DNA from: Azolla pinnata
Lineage: Eukaryota; Streptophyta; Polypodiopsida; Salviniales; Salviniaceae
NCBI GenBank assembly: GCA_037176905.1
Contig: JBBBWG010028632.1
Location: 1-50,118 of the forward strand
Length of the DNA: 50,118 bases
Reading direction: 5' to 3'
Numbering within the stretch: the first letter of the stretch is position 1; the number at the start of each line of letters is the position of its first letter. The position numbers and the translations under genes were made by a program. The notes under the pieces were generated by a model. That model was not told the DNA's origin. It did no database searches and saw only the letters and a program-made list of their open reading frames with translations. Below are positions 24,203 through 36,348 of this stretch, piece by piece.

Positions 24203-24540
24203 GGGGGCTCAGAAGCAATCCCTGGCCCTAAAACCGATTGGAAGAGAAGAGGAAGATGATCCTGAGACTAACCGAAAAGGAGAAAACCAGATTTGGGAGG
24301 AGCCTGAGCCGGAGCAGGAGCAGGAGCGGAGCAAAAACCCTAATTTGATCAGAGCTCTTGCTCTTCCTGCAGATTTATGCGTCTTGCAAAAACCCTTCGC
24401 AAAAACTCTTCTGAGATATTTGTTTTTTTCTACTTCCTGTTTTGTTTTTTTAATATTTTTCGTTTTCGTAAGAGCATTATCCGCCATTTTTTATTTTTTA
24501 TTGTTTTTTGTGGCCTGCGATTCTTCAAGGCGAGTTGAGT
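24203..24540. promoter_or_regulatory. Probable promoter and 5' leader of the HSP90 gene
   Basis: This interval lies directly upstream of the minus-strand HSP90 ATG. An AAAACCCTAA-type element (telo-box-like) lies at about 24334-24344, roughly 135 bp from the ATG. Telo-boxes are known from promoters of plant growth and translation genes. I could not find a convincing perfect heat-shock element by eye. The assignment rests mainly on position. Confidence 0.35.
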
Positions 24541-25170
24541 ACATGCCACATGCACCACACACATGCACACATATGCACGCATACATACATAGACCAGAAA
24601 ACACGCATGCACACATGCATGCACATGTCCCATCCACATCCAAAACACGCATGCACACATGCATGCACACCCCCATCCACATCCATAGAACAGAAAAGCA
24701 CGCATGCACACATGCATGCACATGCCCCATCCACATACATAGAACAGAAAACACGCATGCACGCATGCATGCACATGGCCCATCCAGCTGCATACACATA
24801 TGCAAATGCATGGCATGTGCACCCATCCATGTACATAGAACGCAAAGCACGCATGCACGTATGCATACTCGTGCGCCATCCACATACATGGAAACACGCA
24901 CGCACATGCACATGCACACGCATACCCATACCTGTACATAGAACACAAAACGCGCATGCACATGCCCACACTTAGAACACAAATACGGACATACGCATGC
25001 GCGCACACATGCACACACCCATCCACATGCATAGAACACAAATGCGGACATATGCATGTGCATACATGTAGCCATCCATGTACGTAGAATGCGAGCATAT
25101 GCATACTCTCACACACACACACACCATCCACATACATAGAACACAAAATGCAGACACACGCATATGCATG
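24541..25170. repeat. Minisatellite of CATGCACACATGCATG-type units, about 55-65 bp period
   Basis: About ten units combine ACGCATGCACACATGCATGCACATG with CCATCCACATACATAGAACA and AAA. The array is dominated by alternating purine-pyrimidine steps (CA/TG/CG), a composition prone to Z-DNA. Both strands stay open for up to about 240-280 codons simply because of the repeat. These frames read as Cys/Met/Val- or His/Thr-rich low-complexity peptides, and I do not call them genes. The array begins about 340 bp upstream of the HSP90 start. Confidence 0.9.
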
Positions 25171-27159
25171 ATGCCTTGTTGTGCTTACTTTGTCGTGTAG
25201 CTAGTCCATACTTAGGCGTTCATTCTCAACAACTAGTTATGCCGGCGTTGCCAAGTCAACCCAACGAATCTAGTTCTACTAAGTTTTAACCAGCCGAAGA
25301 TGAAGTGATTCGGCCTTGATAGGTGGGCTTAATTAGATCTCAAGAGCAACTTAAGGAGAAATGATCTCGAATATGGTTTAGCCATCGGGTGGGCAGTTGA
25401 ATTCGCTGATCTATTGTCGTCGTCAGCAACCTAAGATTATCATCGTTGGGTAAGAGCACAATCAGATCCAAACTGCTAAATTTTGGATCATGTGTGAGCT
25501 AGATCGAACGATTAATTGTCGGGCAATTAGATTGGGCTAGAAATTTGGCCAGAAGCCAAATACTGACAGAGCGCAAGCATGTCATGTAGCCTGCGTGAGG
25601 CACAAGCACGCATGACAACGTCATGAGCCAACTGGAAATAAATCTTCCCACACAAAATCTCTCTCTATATATAATGTGTGGGGTCTTGATGGGCCATGCT
25701 TTGTAGCTACGTAGCCATGTATTCATCTGGTTGGCTATGTTGTGGAGGCGGGGTGTCCAGGCAAATTTATCAAGCTACAAATAACTCAACAAACTATAAC
25801 TCGATCGAGGCAGGGTTATTTGTCATAGACATAGCCATAACTTTGCTTCAACCATACTTTATTCATGGTCAGTTTGGTGTGGGTTAATTTGTGTTGGAAT
25901 CAAAGGCATAATTTGAACCACTACACCATTTTGACAAGGCTTAAATTAACATTGTGTGGCTTCAAACCAGACTCGACTCAACTGCATCTAATGATCGTAA
26001 ATTGACCACCGCTACAAGGACGCTAGTATCGCGAGAAATGCGTTAACCAATGTCATCAACCAACCTCCTCTTGAATGAGTCCCCATTAAGTCAAAACCTG
26101 TTTCTTCATCGTGATGGGTTGTTAATCACATAACCGCTCCAAACCAGGCGACGATTAAGCGTAAAGGTTAGAAAGAAGCATCGTCGCAACGCATCGCGAA
26201 ATGTCTGTCGTGGTGTGAGCGCAGAAGCAGGCGATCATCCGTGGAGTTGCATCTGGCTTCAGATAGTATTCGATTCGAAACAAACGTATGTACACACTTT
26301 GGTGGCCTCTGATCAACTGACACGAGCTTGTCCCCATCTCTCCATCTCTGTCTCGATGCCATCCACATCGTCCCATTAACGACTTTGCGTTTTACCCCCC
26401 CTTGTTCGCGTAAAATGGAAAAGGATAGCTTAGTAGATCTCAAGCTGCTGACCGTTCCGTCCAACTAGTTTGAGCTCGTAACGTACGACAGCGTATGTAT
26501 AGCGGCCTTTCTACGTGCGTGCTGTCTTAGGCACGGATGTTCAAGCTGAGTTAAACGAGGCTCGGACACAACGCGGCATTTTGGGCGATGGTCGATGGCC
26601 ACGACCAAATGTCGGCTCCCCTTCTGTTGGTGGGAGCTCCTGATTCGGCGTATAGCAACTGGACGCTTATGCTCTCTCTCGACCAGGAACCTTAAACGAG
26701 AATCGATACCCCATTCCGTTCTTCCAGAACACAACACGGGGATGGAACGATCAATCGCGGCGGCCGATACCTTAAAAGAAAAAACAAAAAAAAAGCCGAT
26801 CGAGAGTGCCTCACCGATCGGATTCGGGCCCATCTCGATCCCAACAGCAGAAGCGGCAGAAGAAGGGAAATAATACGTTGCTCGACAATAACTCAGTTGC
26901 TCGACAATAACTCGGCTTCGAGAAGCTTCTGTCCATGCCCTTCTGCGCCTTGAGCCGGACATTTCGTCGTGGTTCCCTTCTCGGGTTCCGGGCACGCTCG
27001 CGGTGAACTCAATCTCTCTGCCCGTCCAGAAGGTAGGTCACGAGCTCAAATCCTACAAAGTCCCGTTTGTGAACTTTCCCATACGGTCTTGTGTTCTTCT
27101 TTGTTTTGCTTCTTCCGGATGCTTCCCCCCGCCCAGTCCGGACAAGTGTGAAACCGGCC
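25171..27159. other. Intergenic DNA without a recognisable gene
   Basis: No open frame here resembles a known protein. A short perfect duplication (GCTCGACAATAACTC, twice) sits at about 26879-26912. A 176-codon minus-strand frame at 26465-26995 is Arg/Ser-rich and unsupported. I see no long terminal repeats or transposase motifs. Confidence 0.5.
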
Positions 27160-28340
27160 TGCCAAAAAAAGCCAAAAAAGCTCGAGATTTCACATTTTTC
27201 TTTAAACAAATCGTATTTATCGGTATCGGCAGGGCCAAAAAACAAAGCAAAAAAAAACAAAAAACAAAAACCAAAGGAACAAACGAAATGCTGCTTGGTT
27301 TTGATCCCCTTTATTTATTTATTTATTTGTTAGATTGTTTGATTTAATTTTTAAAACGGGGAAAAAAAAGAAATAATAGCAGTTAAAGTGCTCCTCTATT
27401 TAGGTGGGAAAGAACCGCTTTGCATGATAACTTTTACATTCAATTAATTGTTTTGTTTCTGTTTTTTTTTTTGATTTGGAAATTTTCTTTTTTTTCCCCT
27501 CGGGGAAAAAAAGAAAAACTCGTACTTTTTCATTTTCCAAAGTTTTCATTCTTTCGAAAAACAAAAAAACGAAAAAGGGCATGGATTTCTTTATTTAGCG
27601 ACCGGCGTGTGGGTTTTTTTTCGAAAATAAAAAACGGGAATTTTGGCTTTTTTTTTCCAGAAAAAAGTTCCGTTTTGCGTTTTTGCGTTTCTGCGTCGCC
27701 TGCTTTTTTGCCTGCCCCAGTTTTTGAAGAAAAAAAAGAATAAAAGAAAAGAAAAAGAAAGATAAAGCGTTTGTTTCTTCATATATATTATAAAGACAAA
27801 ATTATAAATTACATTCTAATGCCTATTAAAATCCGAAATTATAATTCGAACCCCTACTCTCGATCTTCCACAACAAAAATTTACATCCAGTTAATTTCCT
27901 GAGTGCAAGCGTTAATTGGTTTTATTTCGACTCGCTTCTCACTAATCGATCCTAATCGGATTCGATCAACGAAAGTTAACAAATTTTAGAGCCTAATTAA
28001 CTGAAAATATGGTCGGCGAATTGAGTTTTAATTCATCGATTACTCCGATGTTAATTAGTCAAAAAACGAGAGTGAAGCTTCCGCGAGATTAATTAATCAA
28101 TTGAGAATTTTGGCGAGGCTTCTGTTTTCCCAAAAATAAGAAAAAGAAGGGGTTCCCCGTTTTGCGTTCTGCGTTCTGCGTTTCCTGCGTTTGCCTCCCC
28201 AAAATCTTTTCCAGAAAAAGAAGGGGGAAAAAAAGGAAAGAAAAAGAAAGATAAAGAATCGGTTTCTTTATATATATATATATTAAATAATTTATTATTT
28301 ATATAAAAGTTATTTTTTGGTTTTGTTTTTTCCCCCGGAA
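27160..28340. repeat. A/T-homopolymer-rich block with two related copies of a roughly 200-bp segment
   Basis: The block is dense in A(5-9) and T(5-10) runs. Two segments, about 27630-27800 and about 28120-28300, share an ordered set of words: a TTTTCCAGAAAAA motif, CCGTTTTGCGTT with CTGCGT repeats, CCTGC, then GAAAAAGAAAGATAAAG, GTTTCTT and a TATATAT tract. The word order differs slightly, so this is a diverged duplication. An (ATTT)n run lies at about 27312-27330. No gene is seen. Confidence 0.6.
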
Positions 28341-28385
28341 TTTAAATTAATAATGTTTACTTTCTAGAGCCTAAAATCTAATTTA

Positions 28386-29226
28386 ATGATTATTATTTTT
28401 TTCCTCTTTTTTTTTTCTTTTTCATGCTTCTTCATCTTCTTCATCTTCTTCTTCATCTTCTTCATCTTCATCTTCTTCTCGGATTTGCCTGCAGAGACTG
28501 CTTCCGTCCGCCATCGCCATCGCCATCGCCAAATTCCTTTCGCTCTACCACTGCTTCCGTTTCTTCTTCCTCGCATCCGTTCTCTCTATACTCTGCATCC
28601 TCTCGCTCTCGCTTTCTCTGCGTTTGCCTCTGCAGTCCGCCAAGGTATGCCACATAATCCTTGTCTTCTTCGTCTTTCCACTCCATTAAAGCTTGCACCA
28701 TCTGCTTCCTCCGCAGAAGAAGAGTTAAGAGCGCCTCTCTGCATCGCCATCTTTCTCGCTATGTCCGCTTCCTTCCTTTCTTCTTCTTCTTCTTCTTCTT
28801 CTTCATCCGTTCCTCTTTCTTGATTTTCTTTCTCCCATTTCTCTCAACATAGCAACTATCGTCGCCCCATGGTCGTCGTAGAAGCTCTTCCCCTCCCCTC
28901 CCTTCCGCCGTTCTTTCCCGGTTTACGCTGACAAATCAACCGCTTTCTCCTGCTCTTCTGCAAGGTCCTCGCTGCGCTGCTTTGCATCAAGGTCTCCATT
29001 GAAGCTTCACCAGAAACTCGTCTGCCGAAGCAAACGCCGTTCTGCCTTTCTTGGCCGCGCTTGTGCTATCTCCGCTCGACCTCCCATCATACCGAGCAAG
29101 GTTGTAGCCGGGACGGATCCGAGACTGCCAATTATCCTCTTCTCGGAGGGGAATCAGCAGTTTTGATAGTGCTCTCTTCGCATTCAACTTCTTTCTGGAG
29201 TCGCACCTATCGCCGTTGTCATCGCC
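28386..29226 (+). promoter_or_regulatory. CT-rich probable 5' leader of the 29227 gene
   Basis: This pyrimidine-rich stretch contains (CTT)n/(CAT) runs at 28424-28480 and 28780-28805 and a CGCCATCGCCATCGCC hexamer tract at about 28508-28530. A GGTATGCC donor-like site lies at about 28643, and several acceptor-like pyrimidine-AG sites follow, so a leader intron is possible. Short upstream ATGs are present. The assignment rests on composition and position only. Confidence 0.35.
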
Positions 29227-30165
29227 ATGTCTTCTTCTTCACGTGCTTCTCCTTCTGCCGAGCGCTATGATAGAAATGATGGCCATTCCTCTATGAAACG
29301 TCGACGGCTCCACGGAGATATTAAGCTTTCTCCTTCCTCTTGTTTCTCTCCCTGTAATTCATCATCATCATCGTCTTCCTCTTGCTGCGTCTCTGATAAT
29401 CTCAACCATCTATCCAATTACACACAACCGTTCCAGAATAAGTGTGTAACAGGCAGTGCAAAAGCTGCATCTTCTTTAGTGGAATCCTTTCACCATGAGA
29501 CTGAAGCTTCCGTGAAATCTAGGATCTCTCTGGAAAGCTGTGACAGTGAAGCCGAGTCTAGCGTAGGAAGCAGTACTGGCTCCTTGTCTGTGCATCATCG
29601 CCTCCATAGACATAAGCTTGTTCATCACCGTCTTCATCTCCATCATGACAAAGACACACCTAAGCTTGACGAAGATGAAGTTCAGAGCCGTTTCCGTGGA
29701 GTTTTAATAGAGCTTTCTGCAGAAGGCCATGTCTGCGGCAGAGTCAGCGATGGCACTGCCACGGAAGGCGGGCAAGAGTTGAAGAATGCCCGTTCATGTC
29801 AAGATCAGCACGAAGAACAAGTACACGGAGAACAAGAAGAAAAGATAGAGGAGAATCACTACATCGACAATAATAGCGGAGGCGGCCTAGGGTTTGATCC
29901 AAACACGGTCTTTCGAACCACGTTCTTTTCGAATGGTGATGGCGAGGACGATGGTAATGGCCTCTTGTTCTCCTGCGCGTCTCCGGACAACACCAGCTGG
30001 TTCTTGAACGAGCTGGACAGCGAGGGGAATGCATTTCTGGACGAGGTCCTCGACCACGAGCGGATGACTTCTGCCATCGCCAACCTGGAGAGATTGAACG
30101 ATACCGTTGATTCTTGTGATTCGTGCGTCCTGCATCAGCTCCAGGAACCATGGAAACTTACTTGA
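29227..30165 (+). CDS. Uncharacterised 312-aa Ser-rich acidic protein
   Basis: I do not recognise this protein. It is a single open frame with a reasonable start context (CGCCATGTC). The first 60 residues are Ser-rich, with a small basic cluster (MKRRRL) that could act as a nuclear signal and a run of eight Ser. Residues 100-145 hold a Ser/Glu region and a His-rich segment (HHRLHRHK, HHRLHLHHDKD). Residues 145-215 are charged. The C-terminal 100 residues look the most protein-like: FDPNTVFRTTFF, an acidic Asp/Gly stretch, SWFLNELDSEGNAFLDEVL and IANLERL. Codon use is varied and non-repetitive there, which supports real coding. It could be a plant regulatory protein with a conserved C-terminal motif, or a lineage-specific gene. 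No membrane segment or signal peptide is seen. Confidence 0.6.
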   Translation: MSSSSRASPSAERYDRNDGHSSMKRRRLHGDIKLSPSSCFSPCNSSSSSSSSCCVSDNLNHLSNYTQPFQNKCVTGSAKAASSLVESFHHETEASVKSRISLESCDSEAESSVGSSTGSLSVHHRLHRHKLVHHRLHLHHDKDTPKLDEDEVQSRFRGVLIELSAEGHVCGRVSDGTATEGGQELKNARSCQDQHEEQVHGEQEEKIEENHYIDNNSGGGLGFDPNTVFRTTFFSNGDGEDDGNGLLFSCASPDNTSWFLNELDSEGNAFLDEVLDHERMTSAIANLERLNDTVDSCDSCVLHQLQEPWKLT

Positions 30166-33100
30166 AACGCAGCAATCCTTCCCTTTCATTTTTCCTTTCG
30201 TATATCTGACACAATATACGACACAGAAATCCCTTCTCCCATCCTTCTCATATGTATTACACAGAAGTCCTTTCTCTCATCGTTCTATCTTACCCACAGC
30301 ATTCTCATCCAGTCTACTCCAGCTTCCATCATCTGGGACGTGGATAGCTCATTCCCTTTGCTTGCCTAACACAGAGATGAAACGTATATGACACGATACT
30401 CCGGTTTTCCTCCGTTTCCATCTCATTCACGAGCTCTTAATCTTCTCTTCGTCCTCTCTTTCATCTCCCTCAAGAGCTCTTGATTGTTTTTCTTCCTCTT
30501 TTATCCACCAAGGGATTGTTTTCCTTTTCTCTGCCCCATGAAGCGGTGGCGTTTTTGTAGAAGCATTGAAATCCGTTGTTGTCTCCTTTCTTTCACTAAT
30601 CAGCTTCAAGATAGCATGGACTCATTGCTCTTCTGATCGAATCAGTTCATATGTCCGACTGCTAAACTATCATCTTTATGTTTCTTGACGGCTAATTAGT
30701 TTACAAATTTCCGTTTATTGGTTCTTTATATTCTGCGGTTGTGTGTTTTCATTTTTTTCGTTGAATCGTGCTTTCTTGGTTGATTCTTTATGCCAGACGG
30801 ATAGGACATAGATTTTATCACTAGGTTCTTCCAGGTTTGTGGTTTGCTGTTGCCTTTGCGTATACACATGTGTTCTCAATCAAGCCTCTTGGTTTCAAGA
30901 AACAATTGTTGATAACTTCTCTCTCTGAGTCATGCGCTGATGATGAATTTTATTGTTTGAGATTTTGTTTCATGAAGTTTTTCTCATTCAATAGTTTAGA
31001 TGTAAAGCATTTACAGCTGGTTTTTTCCTCACATCAAGCGTTGGATGAAGTATTGCTTGTGAGTTTTTATCACGCGAGAGCGCAGATGAAGAATATTACA
31101 AATTGCTTGTGATTTTCTCTCGCACAAGTATTGAATTATGATGAAGAATTATAATTTGGTTGTGATTTTCTCACACAGGAATTGGTGTATTACAGTTTAA
31201 TTGGTGCAGGATTAATGGAGATTCCTTTTGCGCGCATGCTGTTAGATTTTGGACAAGCGTTTAATTAGCGTGCTTTCTGTGAAACCCTCTAAAGAAAGGG
31301 CGTCAAGATCCAATCTGATTGGGAAGGGTTCTGGATTTTCGCTAGATGGCTCTGCAACCTCGTTCAATGAATATATTTTGCTCTCAATGTTTTCTTCTTC
31401 ATTGCCAAAAAGGATTAGCGAAACGTTGATGGCTCATCAATTCAGATTCCCCTCGGGGAAAAGCCTGAATCTAAGCATTAACAGATAGAGATGCGTGTGT
31501 ATGTTTTATGTAGGTAAAAATGCCAGATCTGCATCTACATACTAAGCGTAATAGGTAGAAATGTATGTATGTCTATTCTATGCAGCTAAACATGCGAGAT
31601 TTACAGGTGTGTATTTTGTGCATGAGTTGTGATTGCAATCTCTTTGATTAGAGAGCTTGGAATGATTTCCATCATCAGACTTGAATGAGTATGACAGGTA
31701 GACAGACGGACGGATGGACGGATGGATTGATGGACGGACGGATGGGAGTTATTAGTAAATAATTGTAGAGAACCAGCGCGATGCATGGAACCAACCAAGA
31801 GTTTATATATTTATATAGATGTATAAGATGCATCCAGGATTAGGGCTACAGCAGCTATATGAGCTGAGCAGCAGCAGCTCGTCCGATGGAAACGAAGGAA
31901 AGGGGGGCGACTCAGAAATCCAACATTCAAGCTTCCAGGTGCGTGTATATGTCTTTGCTGCTCTGAACAAAAATGATTGTGCTATTGAGTAAAAAAGGAG
32001 AAGCTCTCATTGTAACAACAGCCGACTTACTTCCTTTCTTTCTTTTCCCCTCCCCCGCCCATCCTTTCTTCAGAAGACAAAAAATGAAGCCCGGGTCATA
32101 AATTAGTGATCGTCCGCTTCTCTTCTCTTTTTCTGGTCTGCAGACAAACGAAACGGTAAGTCGCAAAGGAAGAGGGAAGGAAGAAAAGAGAGTAGTAGTA
32201 CATAATCCATGCATTCATTTGATTATTCCACATACATACTACACATCTGCCCATAAACTGAATACATACGTATTTCTTTCTATATTTCAAATCTTCTCCC
32301 CTTCTTTTCTGTCAACTTCGCTTTAATTCGCTTCAACAAAACCGAAGCTTGAATTTGGAAACAGGAAAGGGGGGAGAGGAAAAAAACACAAATCAAAGCG
32401 AGAGAAGGCAACAAACCAAAAGCATCAGAGAGTAGCTAAGCTAAAATAGGGTTCCATCATGACTCCGACGTGGCAGCATTCGATTGGGACGACGTGGCAG
32501 CTTAGATGCCACGGCGTCACACTTTAATGGGATGTTATTGTTGTTGCTGCTTCTGCGAGCAGGACGAGATCTCTGTTTGTGTACACAGAAAGAAAGGGGG
32601 TGGGGAAGAACAAATTCCACAACCCCTTTTTTCTCTCCCTCTCTTTATGATATATATATCTATCTATACATATATATGTATATGTATGTATGCTTGTATA
32701 GATAGATAGATAGATTAATGTTTTCTGTTGTTGTTTTGGAGGAGTTGTACGGTAGCTCAGGACAAAGAGAGGACATTCTAGGTATGTGTGTTGGTGTGGG
32801 TGTGTTGTCCGTGCCTGTTGCATGTGGAGAGAGCCCGGGATGGGATAGCTAGGTAGAAAAAACCATGTTCTACCAAAGTTAGTTTTACTTACTACTCGTG
32901 GAAAGTTTTTTATTATTAAGGGAAGCAGCACCTTTCCTGGTATGATCCATTCCATATCTCACTTCTTGCTACACCATATCAATCGGTAGTGACTGTATTA
33001 TGTTTGTTTGATAGGTTTTTTTAGGTGTTTTGGGAGGGGGAAAGGGGAGTTTAGGGCAAGCATTCCGAGCTTTTATTTATCTTTGGGCTTTGCATGAAGG

Positions 33101-33714
33101 TTTCTTTTGATGATGATGCTGCGGCTTTTCCTTTGTTTTTTTTCTGATCGGCAGCGCCTTCCTCGCTCTGATCGGAGACGGCATTTTTCTTGTACGCGGT
33201 AGACGACGGCGGAGTTCGGAATTCTCTTGCCTTGTTTGCGAGCGAGTACATGCCTTGGCGTGCCCCTGCTTTTGCTTCGCGAAGGATCGGAGAAAAGGAT
33301 CAGGTGATGGAACCGATCTCGATGGTGGGGGTGGGTGGTTTGGGCACCCATGATGCTTATTAGCTAGATTCTCTTTCTGCATGTCATGTGCATGTAGGGG
33401 AAAACAGATCTCTCTAAAACAAAAACAAAAGAAAGCTTCTTATTAGGCATAAAAACCCGTCTCTCACGGATCCAAACTACATGCAATATTTGACGAAACA
33501 TGGGTGCTAAACAGAAAACCAATAGCTTTCTTGGGCTTTTGCAAACAGCTTTGGTGCTGGGCAAAGCCAGAGATATATGTCATCAAACGCTTGTTGGGTA
33601 GGAGTTTTGTTTCTCGTTCTGTTCCTTAAAAACCTATATCTATCTATCTATCTATCTATCTCTGCATACAAAGATCATTTGCGTATGGATCATGTGGGCG
33701 TACCTCCATCATGT

Positions 33715-33747
<33 letters not shown>

Positions 33748-36348
33748 CTCTTCTTGTCTATCTATTAAACAAAGCAAAGCAAAGGAAAAGCAAAGCTGGG
33801 ATATAATAAACAAACCATGTCTGTGCATACATAGTCCTAACGTCTTCACAGCATCCAAAAAAGCAAACGGGAGGTTCTCTTTTCATTCAAAACACTGTTG
33901 ATCTGCGTATGCAGGTGATTAATCCGTTACCCTAGAGCATGGAGCCGGGTAATCCGAAGCGATCGAATTGGAAATTCAGGGCCTGATATTGTGTTTGGTT
34001 GGTTACATCGGAAATGATCCACGATCCAAATCACAAGGCTTTAATCCATCCGCCTTCATGCTTCGATCCAGCCCGAGTGTTCTTTAACCTTAACTGTTCC
34101 ATCTTGATGCCTCAGATCGATCGATTTCTTCGTAACCCAATCCTTCCATCTCCATGCCTCGATCGATGGATCGATTCTTCTCAACCTGATCCTTCCATCA
34201 ACATACCTCTTAACAGCCAATCCGTCTTAACCAAATCCTTCCATCTACATGCCTCGGAACAATCCATTTCTTCGTAATCTGATCCTCCCATCTCCAGGCC
34301 TCGATTGATCGATTCTTCTCAACCTAATCCTTCCATCAACAATGCCTCTTAACAGCCAATCCTTCTTAACCTAATCCTTCCATCTCCATGCTTCGGATCG
34401 ATCCATTTCTTCATAACCCAATCTTTCCATCCATCCCCATGCCTCGATCGATTGGTTCTTCTCAACCCAATCCTTCTATCCGCATGCCTCCATCGAACCG
34501 AATCCGCGTAGCCAAATCCTTCCATCTCCATGCCTGCGACAGGTTCAATCGAGTCCAATCTTCTCGGCATATTAACACAGAAAGGCGTTTTCCCATTCTT
34601 TTCCGAAGTGTGTGTGTGTGTGGGCTTTTCAAAGCTTTCTTTTGCTTCTCAAGTCTCCCTCCCCTTTCCATTATTGAAGCTCATCGACGTTGCTTGGAAC
34701 CCACGATGAGGTTCGAAAGCGAGCGCCAACAAACAAACAGGTCGGAGTCACAGAAGTGTCGCATACATCGTCGTTGGGACGATATGTACTAGAAGGAATT
34801 AGCCCAAGTGTTTCGAACACATTTTCCCCATAATTCCAAAGGCTAGCCCCCCTCATCGCCCCGAATCATTTTAGGTGCTTTGCTCTAAATACAAAAGAAA
34901 GAAACCAAGAGTAATTTGGCATTCAAGAGGTGAAGATAACTACATGCATATTGGGAAAGGATTGAAGGAATCGGTGCCCGTGTGGACCCAAGCAACTCAT
35001 GTCGCATATGCCATGGAGGGCCCCTGTTTCGTCGGTTCCCCGAGTCAGTGAGGGAAGATCCGCTAGACACGTTGGCCTGGTCTAAGCTCGATGAACCTGT
35101 CCGTGAATGTGGTGCACTGCTACAGTTGCGGCTTTGACAGGGACCACCCACTTTATCATGGTGCGGAAATCAAATCAAACTTCTAGTTGTTGGGGGCATA
35201 TGTATGGCAAATCTGGTTCCAACACCTCTTTCGTTAAATCTTTTGTGGCCCACCAGAAATCGAGAGCTTCTTGGAGTCCTTCCTTCCTGCCAATCTCAAA
35301 CAGACGGTTCTGGGCTCTCTCTATACACAGATCCACGATGTCGGGTGGTCTTTAGGTACTGCATATACTCTTCTCTACATGAACCGATCGACGCGAGAGA
35401 AGCTATGAAACACATCCGGCACAGATGCTTCACATGTATCAATGTGATATGTGGTTTTGGAAAATGTTTTGATTATCTTTGTTGATGAGCAGCCCACAAG
35501 ACATATGAACATAAACTCTTTGTGTGGGGTCATCAGCTTCTTGGGCAGTTTTCCTTTTGGCTTCTCACATATTAAGCTTCAAGAACAGAAGAAAGCCAAA
35601 ACCCCATCCCCTGTTCTCTGGGTTCCCTGTCATGTTCTCTTCCTTCAGGTCTCTCTCCAGGTAACAGTTTCTTTTGATCTCATCCTTTCTTTTCTCCTCC
35701 CACATTTCAGATCTGTCATTCCTTCAGTCGTAGACCAGGGTTTCAGCAGGGAAACCCCAGCCAAAGAGCCCTTCCATCAAACTCCCAGAGAGTTGGGTGG
35801 GGTCTGTAAGATTTCCAGGAGCCGTTAAGAGAATCGAACTCCTCACAGATCAGGTTTTCTTCTGTCATGGCTTGCGTTAGTGATATCAATCAGAGGATGG
35901 ATGCTTCAAGAGACGTAGATCTCCCACAGTCGCAAATCTTCTTTGCTTACTGGAACGTGGATGAGATGAGATGAATTGTATTTCTCCTCTTTCCCGCGAA
36001 TTTTGTAAGGGGGCTTTACATGCTGCAAATGTCTACAAAGTTTGGTACTTGGACAAGAAACTTGCCTCCTGTGCGTAGAGATCCCCACATACGTGATGTG
36101 CTGAGAAACCCAAATTTCTCACAATTCTTCACACAAACAAAACAGGACCTCAGAAAATTCTGTCACGGCCAGGGTTTAATGCTAGCAATCAGAGACCGGG
36201 ATATTTAAAGAGAAGCAGATGTTTCACAGAACAAATCCTCATTACTTACTCTATTGTATTATGCATGAGATGGGATGTATTGTGGGTTAAATTCTGAGTT
36301 GATGTTCTATCATAACTTCGTATGGATTTTGGAACTTAGGGCGTGGAA
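30166..36348. other. Long repeat-rich intergenic interval
   Basis: I find no supported gene over about 6.2 kb. It contains (GGAC/GGAT)n at about 31697-31744, TATA/(GATA)n at about 32648-32715, (CTAT)n at about 33637-33662, (GA)n at about 33719-33748, a minisatellite at about 34080-34570 and (GT)n at about 34606-34622. One roughly 60-codon plus-strand frame near 34940-35138 (with CRICHGG and LDTLAWSKL) looks more protein-like than its surroundings, but it has no start and matches nothing I know. The first few hundred bases are probably the 3' UTR of the 312-aa gene. Confidence 0.5.
34080..34570. repeat. Minisatellite of CCTTCCATCTCCATGCCTCGATCGAT-type units
   Basis: Units of about 45-60 bp alternate between AATCCTTCCATCTCCATGCC followed by TCGATCGAT-ATTTCTTC and AACCTAATCCTTCCATCAACATGCCTCTTAACAGCCAATCC. 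About eight copies are visible, with nested order. The array is non-coding. Confidence 0.8.

Noticed and set aside
24099..24941. Plus-strand frame of 280 codons
   Set aside because: It runs antisense through HSP90 exon 1 and then through the CATGCACA minisatellite. The open frame is a product of the repeat, with a His/Thr-rich meaningless peptide.
24430..25146. Minus-strand frames of 150-238 codons rich in Cys, Met and Val
   Set aside because: All three minus-strand frames stay open here because the repeat unit lacks stops. No signal or domain supports a protein.
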